Below, piece after piece: positions 48,401 through 59,360 of a stretch of 64,000 bases of DNA; position 1 is the first letter of the stretch, and every line of letters begins with the position of its first letter. The position numbers and the translations under genes are program-made. This DNA comes from Macrostomum hystrix (Eukaryota > Platyhelminthes > Macrostomidae). The stretch covers positions 851,501-915,500 of the forward strand of contig CATNEN010000015.1 in assembly GCA_950097015.1 (NCBI GenBank). The letters run 5' to 3'. The notes beneath the pieces were generated by a model. That model was not told the DNA's origin. It saw nothing but the letters and a program-made list of their open reading frames with translations, and ran no database searches.

Positions 48401-49075
48401 GTGCTCACCTGACTCATCTGTGTGCTCACCTGGCTCATTCACCCGCCTACCTCACCTGTGTGCTCAACTGACTCATCTGTGTGCTCACCTGGCTCACCCG
48501 TGTGCTCACCTGGCTCATTCACCCTCCTACCTCACCTTTGTGCTCACCTGACTCACCTGTGTGCTCACCTGACTCACCTGTGTGCTCAACTGACTCATCT
48601 GTCTTCTTAACTGCCTCACCCGTGTTCTTACCTGGCTCATTCACCCAACTGACTCACCTGTGCACTCACCTATCTCACCTTTGGTCTCACCTGTCTCACC
48701 TGTGTACTCCACCAGATTCACTCACCCACCAGCCTCACCTGTCAACCCTACTAATTAGTCTACCTACCCGTCTACTCTCCCTATCTCAGGCAGTACGCCC
48801 AGCACTTCGCCTTGCTTGAATCGGTGCTCCGCCGGCTGCCGCACATTGCTGCCAGCCTTGGCAAGCCGGTGTTCAAGCGCCACCTCGAGGCCTTCCTGGA
48901 GCCGCTGGCCTACGCCCTGGAGTATCGTCAGGACAGTCAGCTGGCTGCGGTCGCGGCCGAGGACTGCCTGGCCGGGCTGGCTCGCCTCCTGGGCTCCGGC
49001 ATCCTGCGCGGACGCATTGAGCAGACCCGGGACAGCCTGCTCATCGATACCATTGGACCCCTGCTGCCAGGGTAG
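45416..49075 (+). CDS. HEAT/armadillo-repeat protein of a widely conserved unnamed family (5' end missing)
   Basis: Exons 45416-46173, 46916-47429, 47720-48357 and 48790-49075 join with matching phases and encode 731 residues to a TAG stop. There is no usable initiator Met at the start of the first exon, and a stop lies just upstream of its acceptor (gcttctcgcag), so at least one 5' exon is missing. The protein is helical with HEAT-like pairs. Segments such as HDTAGWKNLETWMRCLL, LRHTNRFVRETGFQVL, NRYYMAEGVRLFNQETWR and DDDSWPVRDAACIACGRFA recall a conserved animal and plant ARM-repeat family that I cannot name. HEAT solenoids act as protein-binding scaffolds, and no catalytic motif is visible. 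The last codon sits at a donor-like CCAG-gtaggg, so an alternative continuation is conceivable. AATAAA motifs lie at 49590-49595 and 49641-49646. Confidence 0.82.
46195..46870. repeat. 20-bp minisatellite in HEAT-gene intron
   Basis: About 33 copies of gggatgagaatccgtaggta run in perfect 20-bp register, with only three variable positions (g/c and a/g). The array fills the 742-bp intron between donor 46174 and acceptor 46915. Each unit contains AGGTAGGGAT, similar to a 5' splice site. Confidence 0.97.
47468..47590. repeat. 15-bp minisatellite in HEAT-gene intron
   Basis: About eight copies of gttagacaggaacct lie 40 bp after the donor at 47430, in a 290-bp intron. Confidence 0.94.
48365..48740. 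repeat. Irregular CT-rich minisatellite in HEAT-gene intron
   Basis: Copies of 'tgtgctcacctgactcacc' with variable length and 'ctggctcattcaccc' interruptions begin about 10 bp after the donor at 48358. They fill most of the 432-bp intron and supply a pyrimidine-rich stretch up to the acceptor ctatctcag at 48789. Confidence 0.92.
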
Positions 49076-49838
49076 GGGCTGCCTGATGAAGTAGCCGATA
49101 TGTGGCGAAAAACGTGAATTTCGGATATCAACTGTCACAAGTAATGACAACTTGTGGGATCATAAAATTTGCATTCAGCCCATACTAATTGAAAAAAAGC
49201 AATTTTAGCAAAAATGCGAAGAATGATTGATAATTCATGTCTACTCGCATCTTTATAAAATGCTACTCGCTGTATTTCTCAGCTTACGGAAGGCTGTCCC
49301 AAAAATGTACTTTTCGGACACCCTCCTGTATCTGGACTAATTGTTCACGGAGCAGGTTCAACAGTAACATCCCAGTGTCATTTCTGTTCTAGGCTGGCTT
49401 TTCACAGCAGCACTTCCCCTGCCCAATGACTTATCCAGTTGTTCGATAAATGTTGTTCAATTTTTGTTAACATTTCTACTTGTAGTAAGTACTTTAGTCA
49501 ACTGCCGCGTTTTCTGATCTAAAGTGAAAATATTTTGCAACTTGTTTTTTTTAATTAGTTGGCGCATTAAGTCGAGCGTTGTCAATGAAAATAAAACGCA
49601 AGAAATGTTAATGAAGCATTGTGTAGAATTTTTTGTATTGAATAAAACGATTTACAAGTTGGTTAAGCAATGCCGTTGTCTGTTTTAATTTGCTTTATTG
49701 TTTTAATTGACTGACTAAATTCCTTTGTTAGTCTTGATTTGTGTTGCTAGGGAAGCAGTTGCTATTATCTGTCATCGTTTGTCACTCACCTGCCCTTCAA
49801 ATGCCTGGCAGAAAAATTTCCGTCCCACCTGATATGCT

Positions 49839-49902
<64 letters not shown>

Positions 49903-50238
49903 GTGCATTCATTCAGCCATTTCATACCCAGTCAGTGCTATAGAACGAATGCAGCCAATGCGAGACCCGTAAGCCTTTAGTCCAGTGCACTTCAATACTT
50001 TTTTCTCTTCTCAAATAGCAGTGTACAGACTGACTGCGAGAGCTTGAGCTTAGGTAACCATGGCAACGCGAACTCTCTGCCTGTGCTCAACTCTGCCAGC
50101 CGTTCTCACACAATTTCCCGTGCTAAGCTTAGAAGAAGACTAGCTTATCAATGCTGTCAAGTTATCAGTTGAGATTTCAGTGACATAATTTATTAGTGAA
50201 AGTTTTGTTGCTTGAGTTCACTTGAGTTCTGATGTTGA
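49076..50238. other. Intergenic spacer between the HEAT and RING genes
   Basis: It holds the HEAT-gene 3' UTR with two AATAAA motifs (49590, 49641), a (GT)n microsatellite and AT-rich DNA leading into the next gene. I see no ORF of interest. Confidence 0.6.
49840..49898. repeat. (GT)n microsatellite
   Basis: There are about 29 uninterrupted GT dinucleotides in the intergenic spacer. Confidence 0.99.
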
Positions 50239-53200
50239 ATGCCTCGCGATTTCCTCAGCCACGACTGCGACTTCTGCGCCTGCGGTCGGCAGGCCTGCGG
50301 TCGGGGCGGCCAGCCTCCAAAACGTCAGAATGGCGGCGTTGCGCAGCAGCTTCTGCGCCAGAACCGGTTCAGAGGCTCGCTGCAGTTTCGCTACCTGCCA
50401 CCGGTGGTTTGGACTCGGCCTGAGGATGACTGCAGACCCGGCTGGGAACTGGACAGGGCTGTGCGGCTCGGCGGATACTGGTGTCGCTTTGGGAGCCACT
50501 TTGAGTAAGTTCTGCTCAAGTGCTCTGCGGGTCTTCATTTTTTAATTTTGAAACTAGAAGATCCCCATTTCGAAATCGCAATTCTTAAAATACTTAGGTA
50601 AAAAATAATTAGGTAAATTTTTGTTTATAGAATCCCAATTCATAGGGGTTGAGTGGCAGACTGTCTGAATCCCAATTTATTGATTCCCAATTCACCAAAT
50701 CCCAATTTATTGATTCCCAATTCACCGAATCCCAATTTATTGATTCCCAATTCACCGAATCCCAATTTATTGATTCCCAATTCACTGAATCCCAGTTTAT
50801 AGATTCCCAATTCACCGAATCCCAATTGAAAGAATCGCCATTCACGAAATCCCAAGTGGGTCATCACAGCATAAAATATTTGTTTTGGTGATATAAACTT
50901 GTGCGACTGGCGTTAGTTTCCTATTAGTAGTAGGGAGATTACACCTGCCCTAATCGGGTCAGATGTGCAGCCAGCAGCACAGCCACAGCCCACAGCTATT
51001 GCGCGGCGCATCTGAAGACTGCATACAGCTGTTCAGTCCATGGACTGGGGGGAACGCCACACCCACCTTCAATTATCCCAGCTGATGCTGGTACCCATTT
51101 AACAGCTGGGTGAACTGAAGCAATGGAGAGTTAAGTTTCTTGCTAAAGGACACAAATTGTTTCAGTGGTGTCGGGAAACGAACCCCCGACCTTCAAGTCA
51201 TGAGTGCGACGCCCTAACCACTAGGCTACAACCTCTCTAATACTATTAGTAGTAGTATAGTATACAAAATGTGAAAAAATTATCGTAGAGGCCAAAATCG
51301 TTGAATCCTAAAAAATCGTCAGCGTGGACACCTCAGTTGACTACTCGCTGAACAAGCAGAACCGCTGGGAACTGCTCGACAGCTTCTTCATAGACCATGT
51401 GCGATGTCAGCAGCTAACTGGTCTGCAGGTGTTTCTGCTGGAGGAGAATTTCCCGCTGCATGGCAACCGGTCGCTGGCTCCGCCCCGGGTCGGCTGCCAG
51501 GCCAACCTGGCTTGGCTGCTCTCCGCCCAGTCACTGCTGAACAGCTACAGGAAGGCGTTGAGGCGTCTGCGGTGGTCACAGCAACCCTCTAGCGGCTCCA
51601 GAGCCCGTGAGACTGCAGAGCGTTCAAGGTGGTCGTGCCGACGACCCGTCACTCGATTCGAGAGCTGGCGACAGCGACGTGTCGAGGAGCTGCGGAGACA
51701 GACTCAGGAACGACTGCGAAAGGAATTGCAGGATGATGATGAGTTTGGTGAGGCTGGGTTTCAGTGTATCATTCCCAGTTACTTAACGAGTTTATAGAAA
51801 TACTTCAGTGATTAATAAATATGCTTCAGGATTCATTGAAATACTTCAGGATTCATTGAAATACTTCAGGATTCATTGAAATACTTCAGGATTCATTGAA
51901 ATACTTCAGGATTGATTGAAACACTACAGGATTCATTGAAATACTTCAGGGTTCATTGAAATACCTCAGGATTCATTGAGATACTTCAGGATTCATTGAA
52001 ATACTTCAGGATTCATTGAAATACTTCAGGATTCATTGAAATACTTCAGGATTCATTGAAATACTTCAGAATTCATTGAAATACTTCAGTAATTCATATG
52101 AATACTTATGGGGAAACATAGAAATATTTCAGGGATCCATAGAAATACTTCAGTGATTCAAAAGAACTACTTCAGGGGTTCCTAGAAATCGTTTAGGTAT
52201 TTCTGTAAATACTTCAGGAACTCAAAGAAATGATTCATTGATTTATAGAAATGCTTCAAGGACCCACAGAAAAGCTTCAGGGCTTAATATAACTACTCCA
52301 GAAGTCTCTCCAATCGCCTCAATATTCTCAGAAGCCAGCCAGCAAGTGGCACTGCCAGTCAGATTCAACCCCAATACCAGCCGGCTGTTGAATCTGCGCG
52401 ATCTGCTTGTCGCTTCGCCGAACGAGCTGCAGTCGGAGGATCCAGCTGCCGCTCCGCTGTCTAAACTCAACTCGCTGCCTATGCTTGTGCTCAGATGTGT
52501 GACCCGCTCCCATGTGCTCATCTTGGACGAGAAGCGGCACCCGGCTCTGACCCGCACCTTGGCCAGGTATGCAGGACAGGTTAGAGGTATTTAGAGGTAG
52601 ATGGGACATAGACTGCGATGCAAAGTTAGTCTATAGAGGTAGACACTAGCAATTTAAGCCATGTGATTACAGCTTCGGACTTATGATTGGAAGGTCGGGA
52701 GTTCGAATCTCAGCCCAGGAAAAAGTGTTTTTTGAGGAAGACACTCGACTCACTTGTCCTTCAGTTCCCACCCAGCTGTAAAATGGGTGTCAGCATCAGC
52801 TGGAGTAGAAATTGGGGCGGCTGTCCCGGCCTGCCCTCAAGTCCGTGGACTGAATAGCTGTACTCTCTGGGAATCCCAATTCAGGGAATCCCAATTCAGG
52901 GAATCCCAATTCAGGGAATCCCAATTTATGAAATCCCAATACAGAAACTATCATTCATGAAATCCCCACTTAAATAATCCCCATTTATGAAATCCTAATT
53001 CAGGGACTACCAATTCAGTGAATACCATTAATGTGATCCCCACTTAAAAAATCCTAATTTATGGAATCCCATTTTCAGGAGTCCCAATTTTGGAAATATA
53101 TTTTTAAATCCCCACTTAAGGAATCCCAATTTATGAAATCCCAATTCGTGAATTAATACACAAATCTACAAACGGCAACGAAAACAAGTCACACTTGGAG

Positions 53201-55433
53201 AATCCCTAATCCCAACCAACTCTGCTTCTTAGAATAAACTCTTCATTCGAGACTAATATCGCCGCCTTCGGCCCCAAGCGGCGGCGAAGTGCGAAGCGCC
53301 AAACTCGCCGTGGGCGTCGACGCGAGGCCAGACGAGACGCAGCCGATGGCCTCGATGACTGGCTGGAGGAGCATCCGGCTGGTGATGGACAGGATTGCGA
53401 TCGCGGTCATTGGTGGGTGTTCTGGGCTGTGGCTGAATTCTGGGAGGATTATCCCACTTGAATATTTTCACGACTATTCTCTGATTCCTTCACTGATGAC
53501 CAATCCCTGAATCCCTGATGACCAATCCCTGAATCACTGATGACCAATCCCTGAATCCCTGATGTCCAATCCCTGAATCTCTGATGACCAATCCCTGAAT
53601 CTCTGATGACCAATCCCTGAATCTCTGATGACCAATCCCTGAATTCCTGATGACCAATCCCTGAATCTCTGATGACCAATCCCTGAATCTCTGATGACCA
53701 ATCCCTGAATCACTGATGACCAATCCCTGAATCTCTGATGTCCAATCCCTGAATCTCTGATGACCAATCCCTGAATCTCTGATGTCCAATCCCTGAATCT
53801 CTGATGACCAATCCCTGATGACCAATCCCTGAATCTCTGATGACCAATCCCTGATGACCAATCCCTGAATCTCTGATGACCAATCCCTGAATCTCTGATG
53901 ACCAATCCCTGAATCTCTGATGACCAATCCCTGAATCCCTGATGACCAATCCCTGAATCCCTGATGATCAATCCCTGAATCTCTGATGACCAATCCCTGA
54001 ATCTCTGATGACCAATCCCTGATGACCAATCCCTGAATCTCTGATGATCAATCCCTGAATCTTAAGTCATTTTCCCATCCCCATCAGGCCACTTCGCAAG
54101 CGGCCAAGTTCGACCCTCGCCGAAGCGGCCGACTGGCGCAGCCTGCTGGCCGAGTTCGCCACCGACGATGCCGGCTTCGCTGAGTTCTCACCCAGCGAAG
54201 GCGAGCTGCTGACTGAGCGGTCTGACAGTGTCGATCATAGTCCATCGACCGTCAGCGACCTCGAGCAAGACGACGATCGACAAGAAGACAGTTTCCGACC
54301 TGTGCTGACTGTTCAACGCGAGCTGCTTCAGCGCGTTCTGGAGGCCGGAGGAGGCGGCCGACCCAGCGACAGCTGCCCCATGAAGGTGTGGCTGCAGCCA
54401 GGACTGCAATGGCCCGGACCCACTCTGCTGCTGGAGGAGCTGCCCTTCGAATCCTTCGTCAAGTTGTCCTCCTCCAAGGCGGCCAGGTTCAGCTGCACGA
54501 TGGTGCGGCTGCACCTCCTGGGCTGCAGGCGATCGCGTGACCGGCGCGATGTGCTGAGCCGTCTGCTGGCTAGTCAGGACCCTTTCGGGTGAGTCTCGGC
54601 TACTGTCAGCTGATCCCCATTCTCCTGTCAGCTGATCCCCATTCTCCTGTCAGCTGATCCCCATTCTCCTGTCAGCAGATCCCCATTCTACTGTCAGATG
54701 ATCCCCATTCTCCTGTCAGCTAATCGCTATTCTACTGTCAGCTGATCGCCATTCTACTGTCAGATGATCCCCATTCTCCTGTCAGCAGATCCCCATTCTC
54801 CTGTCAGCTGATCGCCATTCTACTGTCAGCTCTCATTCTACTCTGATTCCAAACTATTTTCCCAGCGCCCTGCCGCGGCTCCTGTCTCAGCTGGCTTCTA
54901 ACGAGGGCTCGGATTCAGCCTATCGCGACTCAAACTCAGCTTCCGACGAATATGTCAATGTCAGCTCAACGTCCGGTGTTCGAATCTCTACCCTGACCTG
55001 CCCGCCGCTGTACAGCTGGTTCTACGGTCCGCAGCCCACGGCTGCCCCCACCGGCAGCCTGGCCCGCGACGTGGACGGCAGGCTGCGGCTGCCGCCTCTG
55101 CTTGCACAAACTGCCCAGCAGCGCCGGCTTCAACAGCTTCGACTGTCCAGAGCGGCAGCCGCCTGCGGCACTTGCGGCGTCAGGTCGCCGCATCCGCGCC
55201 TGTGCGACCCGTCCGACTGGCTGACGGCGCTCACCGCCTGCGGGCACTGGCACTGCGCGACCTGCTGGACCAGTCACGTGACCAACTGCGTGGCCGGGGC
55301 CAGCGCCGGGGCCGTCGGCTGCCCGACTCCGGGCTGCGGCCACACCGCTGATCCCGCGACCGTGCTGTGGTTCTCACCGTCCGATATCTACTACCGCTGC
55401 CTGCGCTATGCCGCCTGGCAACCGTTGCTATGA
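50239..55433 (+). CDS. Protein with a C-terminal RBR-type RING1 domain (RING1 only)
   Basis: Exons 50239-50504, 51323-51747, 52302-52566, 53233-53412, 54088-54588 and 54866-55433 join with compatible phases to give 734 residues. The last exon encodes a C3HC4 RING at about 645-705: CGTC, then LTACGHWHCATCW, then GCPTPGC. The CGHxxCxxCW pattern and the following DIYYRCLRYA are typical of RING1 in RBR (Ariadne/CUL9-like) ubiquitin ligases, which bind the E2. The TGA comes about 25 residues later, before any IBR or RING2, so the catalytic cysteine domain of an RBR ligase is absent. The rest (a Cys-rich start MPRDFLSHDCDFCACGRQAC, a basic region at exon 4, an acidic stretch in exon 5) is not recognised. 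In exon 3, an alternative acceptor at 52331 keeps the same phase. A poly(A) signal lies at 56648-56653. Confidence 0.7.
50630..50860. repeat. 30-bp minisatellite in RING-gene intron 1
   Basis: Two related 15-bp halves, 'aatcccaatttattg' and 'attcccaattcaccg', alternate to give a 30-bp period. The array lies 125 bp after the donor GTAAGT at 50505. Confidence 0.94.
50938..51235 (-). mobile_element. tRNA-derived SINE, minus strand
   Basis: This is the reverse complement of the element at 13122. The A-box region is at 51218-51228 (ccactaggct on plus), and the B box near 51180 carries a gaaacgaac change. The CAGCTGGG hairpin arms and the tccatggactg segment are conserved. It is inserted in intron 1 of the RING gene. 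Confidence 0.85.
51795..52260. repeat. 20-bp minisatellite in RING-gene intron 2
   Basis: The unit is attcattgaaatacttcagg. It is uniform in the middle and degenerates at the 3' end ('gatccatagaaatacttcag') toward the acceptor at 52301. Confidence 0.95.
52660..52862 (+). mobile_element. Diverged tRNA-derived SINE fragment
   Basis: The B-box region gagttcgaatctc, the hairpin pair CCAGCTG / CAGCTGG and 'gtccgtggactgaatagctg' match the SINE at 13122. The A-box head is degraded. It lies in intron 3 of the RING gene and runs directly into a minisatellite. Confidence 0.7.
52866..53165. repeat. 15-bp minisatellite in RING-gene intron 3
   Basis: Perfect copies of aatcccaattcaggg are followed by diverged copies ('aatccccacttaa', 'aatcccaatttatg'). 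The unit resembles one half of the intron 1 array of the same gene. Confidence 0.9.
53500..54062. repeat. 22-bp minisatellite in RING-gene intron 4
   Basis: The unit is 'gatgaccaatccctgaatct' plus ct, with occasional shortened 15-bp units lacking 'gaatctct'. The array runs from about 90 bp after the donor at 53413 to 25 bp before the acceptor at 54087. Confidence 0.96.
54592..54835. repeat. 22-bp minisatellite in RING-gene intron 5
   Basis: The unit is 'tgtcagctgatccccattct' plus cc, with 'agatgatc' and 'taatcgctattctac' variants. It begins 10-15 bp after the donor at 54589. The duplicate copy is at 57098-57341. Confidence 0.95.
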
Positions 55434-55459
55434 CAGCTTTCTTTGCTGCTTATTTCTTA

Positions 55460-56490
55460 AGGGGTGAGCTTTGGGATCTAAAGGTTCAGTATCTAGGGGT
55501 GAGACTTGGGATCTAAAGGTTCAGGCTCTAGGGGTGACATTTGGGATCTGAATATTCAGTATCCAGGGGTGAGACTTAGGATCTGAATATTCAGTCTCTA
55601 GGGGTGAGATTTGGGATCTGAATATTCAGTCTCTAGGGGTGAGACTTGGGATCTGAATATTCAGTCTTTAGGGGTGAGATTTGGGATCTGAATATTCAGT
55701 CTCTAGGGGTGAGACTTGGGATCTAAAGGTTCAGGCTCTAGGGGTGACATTTGGGATCTGAATATTCAGTATCCAGGGGTGAGACTTAGGATCTGAATAT
55801 TCAGTCTCTAGGGGTGACATTTGGGATCTGAATATTCAGTATCCAGGGGTGAGACTTAGGATCTGAATATTCAGTCTCTAGGGGTGAGATTTGGGATCTG
55901 AATATTCAGTCTCTAGGGGTGAGACTTGGGATCTGAATATTCAGTCTTTAGGGGTGAGATTTGGGATCTGAATATTCAGTCTCTAGGGGTGAGACTTGGG
56001 ATCTGAATATTCAGTCTCTAGGGGTGAGACTTGGGATCTGAATATTCAGTATCTAGGGGTGAGACTTGGGATCTGAATATTCAGTCTCTAAGGGTGAGAC
56101 TTGGGATCTGAATATTCAGTCTCTAGGGGTGAGACTTGGGATCTAAAGGTTCATTCTCTAGGGGTGAGACTTGGGATCTGAATATTCAGTCTTTAGGGGT
56201 GAGATTTGGGATCTGAATATTCAGTCTCTAGGGGTGAGACTTGGGATCTGAATATTCAGTCTCTAGGGGTGAGACTTGGGATCTGAATATTCAGTCTCTA
56301 GGGGTGAGACTTGGGATCTGAATATTCAGTATCTAGGGGTGAGACTTGGGATCTGAATATTCAGTCTCTAAGGGTGAGACTTGGGATCTGAATATTCAGT
56401 CTCTAGGGGTGAGACTTGGGATCTAAAGGTTCATTCTCTAGGGGTGAGACTTGGGATCTAAAGGTTCAATCTCTAGGGGTGAGATCTGGG
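55460..56490. repeat. 35-bp minisatellite in the RING-gene 3' flank
   Basis: The unit has the parts 'ggggtgagacttgggatctg' and 'aatattcagtctcta' (35 bp). It starts about 25 bp after the stop codon, so it lies in the 3' UTR or just beyond. An AATAAA follows at 56648. The unit carries GGGGTGAGAC, a donor-like motif. The duplicate array is at 57966-58996. Confidence 0.95.
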
Positions 56491-56647
56491 ATTTTAAAGG
56501 GCTATATTCAGGTTTTTCAGGTATTATTGGGTCTGTGGTGTTATGTCTATGGTAAGATTTTGCGATCTATTTGTGATCTAAGATCTATTTTTATTTAAGA
56601 TGGTTCTGTGTATTTACAATAACAGCTAGTCCCTTGCATTCACTTAC

Positions 56648-56653
56648 AATAAA
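56648..56653 (+). promoter_or_regulatory. Poly(A) signal AATAAA of the RING gene
   Basis: This canonical hexamer lies 1.2 kb after the stop, beyond the 35-bp array. The identical motif in the duplicate is at 59154-59159. Confidence 0.45.
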
Positions 56654-56865
56654 CTTTCAATGAAATTTTTAACAATACTTCACAGTCTTTAACCTTTCCA
56701 CAGAGCCTGTTCTTGGCCATAGACTATTGCATTGTTGCGCACACAGGAGCTGTACGATTATATTTCGGGTTGTTAAACTTTCTCCATGCTTATCCATGTG
56801 TTTTATCTTTCTGTGATAGGTCTTTATTGTCTATTTTAATATTAGCATAATTTAGGAGTGCTCAG

Positions 56866-57939
56866 GACCCAGCGACAGCTGCCCCATGAAGGTGTGGCTG
56901 CAGCCAGGACTGCAATGGCCCGGACCCACTCTGCTGCTGGAGGAGCTGCCCTTCGAATCCTTCGTCAAGTTGTCCTCCTCCAAGGCGGCCAGGTTCAGCT
57001 GCACGATGGTGCGGCTGCACCTCCTGGGCTGCAGGCGATCGCGTGACCGGCGCGATGTGCTGAGCCGTCTGCTGGCTAGTCAGGACCCTTTCGGGTGAGT
57101 CTCGGCTACTGTCAGCTGATCCCCATTCTCCTGTCAGCTGATCCCCATTCTCCTGTCAGCTGATCCCCATTCTCCTGTCAGCAGATCCCCATTCTACTGT
57201 CAGATGATCCCCATTCTCCTGTCAGCTAATCGCTATTCTACTGTCAGCTGATCGCCATTCTACTGTCAGATGATCCCCATTCTCCTGTCAGCAGATCCCC
57301 ATTCTCCTGTCAGCTGATCGCCATTCTACTGTCAGCTCTCATTCTACTCTGATTCCAAACTATTTTCCCAGCGCCCTGCCGCGGCTCCTGTCTCAGCTGG
57401 CTTCTAACGAGGGCTCGGATTCAGCCTATCGCGACTCAAACTCAGCTTCCGACGAATATGTCAATGTCAGCTCAACGTCCGGTGTTCGAATCTCTACCCT
57501 GACCTGCCCGCCGCTGTACAGCTGGTTCTACGGTCCGCAGCCCACGGCTGCCCCCACCGGCAGCCTGGCCCGCGACGTGGACGGCAGGCTGCGGCTGCCG
57601 CCTCTGCTTGCACAAACTGCCCAGCAGCGCCGGCTTCAACAGCTTCGACTGTCCAGAGCGGCAGCCGCCTGCGGCACTTGCGGCGTCAGGTCGCCGCATC
57701 CGCGCCTGTGCGACCCGTCCGACTGGCTGACGGCGCTCACCGCCTGCGGGCACTGGCACTGCGCGACCTGCTGGACCAGTCACGTGACCAACTGCGTGGC
57801 CGGGGCCAGCGCCGGGGCCGTCGGCTGCCCGACTCCGGGCTGCGGCCACACCGCTGATCCCGCGACCGTGCTGTGGTTCTCACCGTCCGATATCTACTAC
57901 CGCTGCCTGCGCTATGCCGCCTGGCAACCGTTGCTATGA
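56866..57939 (+). pseudogene. Broken second copy of the RING gene 3' end
   Basis: Copy 2 of the duplication starts inside exon 5 (at PSDSCPMKVW) with no acceptor or upstream exons, and includes intron 5 and the full RING exon. The reading frame of the RING exon is intact, but no promoter or start exon is present. It could be transcribed only as an alternative 3' end of the upstream gene. Confidence 0.8.
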
Positions 57940-59360
57940 CAGCTTTCTTTGCTGCTTATTTCTTAAGGGGTGAGCTTTGGGATCTAAAGGTTCAGTATCT
58001 AGGGGTGAGACTTGGGATCTAAAGGTTCAGGCTCTAGGGGTGACATTTGGGATCTGAATATTCAGTATCCAGGGGTGAGACTTAGGATCTGAATATTCAG
58101 TCTCTAGGGGTGAGATTTGGGATCTGAATATTCAGTCTCTAGGGGTGAGACTTGGGATCTGAATATTCAGTCTTTAGGGGTGAGATTTGGGATCTGAATA
58201 TTCAGTCTCTAGGGGTGAGACTTGGGATCTAAAGGTTCAGGCTCTAGGGGTGACATTTGGGATCTGAATATTCAGTATCCAGGGGTGAGACTTAGGATCT
58301 GAATATTCAGTCTCTAGGGGTGACATTTGGGATCTGAATATTCAGTATCCAGGGGTGAGACTTAGGATCTGAATATTCAGTCTCTAGGGGTGAGATTTGG
58401 GATCTGAATATTCAGTCTCTAGGGGTGAGACTTGGGATCTGAATATTCAGTCTTTAGGGGTGAGATTTGGGATCTGAATATTCAGTCTCTAGGGGTGAGA
58501 CTTGGGATCTGAATATTCAGTCTCTAGGGGTGAGACTTGGGATCTGAATATTCAGTATCTAGGGGTGAGACTTGGGATCTGAATATTCAGTCTCTAAGGG
58601 TGAGACTTGGGATCTGAATATTCAGTCTCTAGGGGTGAGACTTGGGATCTAAAGGTTCATTCTCTAGGGGTGAGACTTGGGATCTGAATATTCAGTCTTT
58701 AGGGGTGAGATTTGGGATCTGAATATTCAGTCTCTAGGGGTGAGACTTGGGATCTGAATATTCAGTCTCTAGGGGTGAGACTTGGGATCTGAATATTCAG
58801 TCTCTAGGGGTGAGACTTGGGATCTGAATATTCAGTATCTAGGGGTGAGACTTGGGATCTGAATATTCAGTCTCTAAGGGTGAGACTTGGGATCTGAATA
58901 TTCAGTCTCTAGGGGTGAGACTTGGGATCTAAAGGTTCATTCTCTAGGGGTGAGACTTGGGATCTAAAGGTTCAATCTCTAGGGGTGAGATCTGGGATTT
59001 TAAAGGGCTATATTCAGGTTTTTCAGGTATTATTGGGTCTGTGGTGTTATGTCTATGGTAAGATTTTGCGATCTATTTGTGATCTAAGATCTATTTTTAT
59101 TTAAGATGGTTCTGTGTATTTACAATAACAGCTAGTCCCTTGCATTCACTTACAATAAACTTTCAATGAAATTTTTAACAATACTTCACAGTCTTTAACC
59201 TTTCCACAGAGCCTGTTCTTGGCCATAGACTATTGCATTGTTGCGCACACAGGAGCTGTACGATTATATTTCGGGTTGTTAAACTTTCTCCATGCTTATC
59301 CATGTGTTTTATCTTTCTGTGATAGGTCTTTATTGTCTATTTTAATATTAGCATAATTTA
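56866..59360. repeat. Tandem duplication, copy 2 (2495 bp)
   Basis: Copy 2 is separated from copy 1 by an 11-bp filler, ggagtgctcag (56855-56865). The right end (gcataattta) is followed by sequence unrelated to the filler. The block includes the duplicated 22-bp array (57098-57341) and 35-bp array (57966-58996). Confidence 0.95.

Larger units (their letters stand above)
54360..56854. repeat. Tandem duplication, copy 1 (2495 bp)
   Basis: This block reappears at 56866-59360 with a constant offset of 2506 bp. It covers the end of RING-gene exon 5, intron 5, exon 6, the 35-bp array and the 3' flank. Comparison by eye showed no substitution or indel, even inside the minisatellites. Confidence 0.95.

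Noticed and set aside
49741-49980. ORF with a Cys-Val run
   Set aside because: The run is the translation of a (GT)n microsatellite.
53289-53510. Alternative reading frame through exon 4 of the RING gene
   Set aside because: Only the frame containing DGLDDWLEEHPAGDG fits the phases of both flanking exons, via the acceptor cttcttag at 53232.
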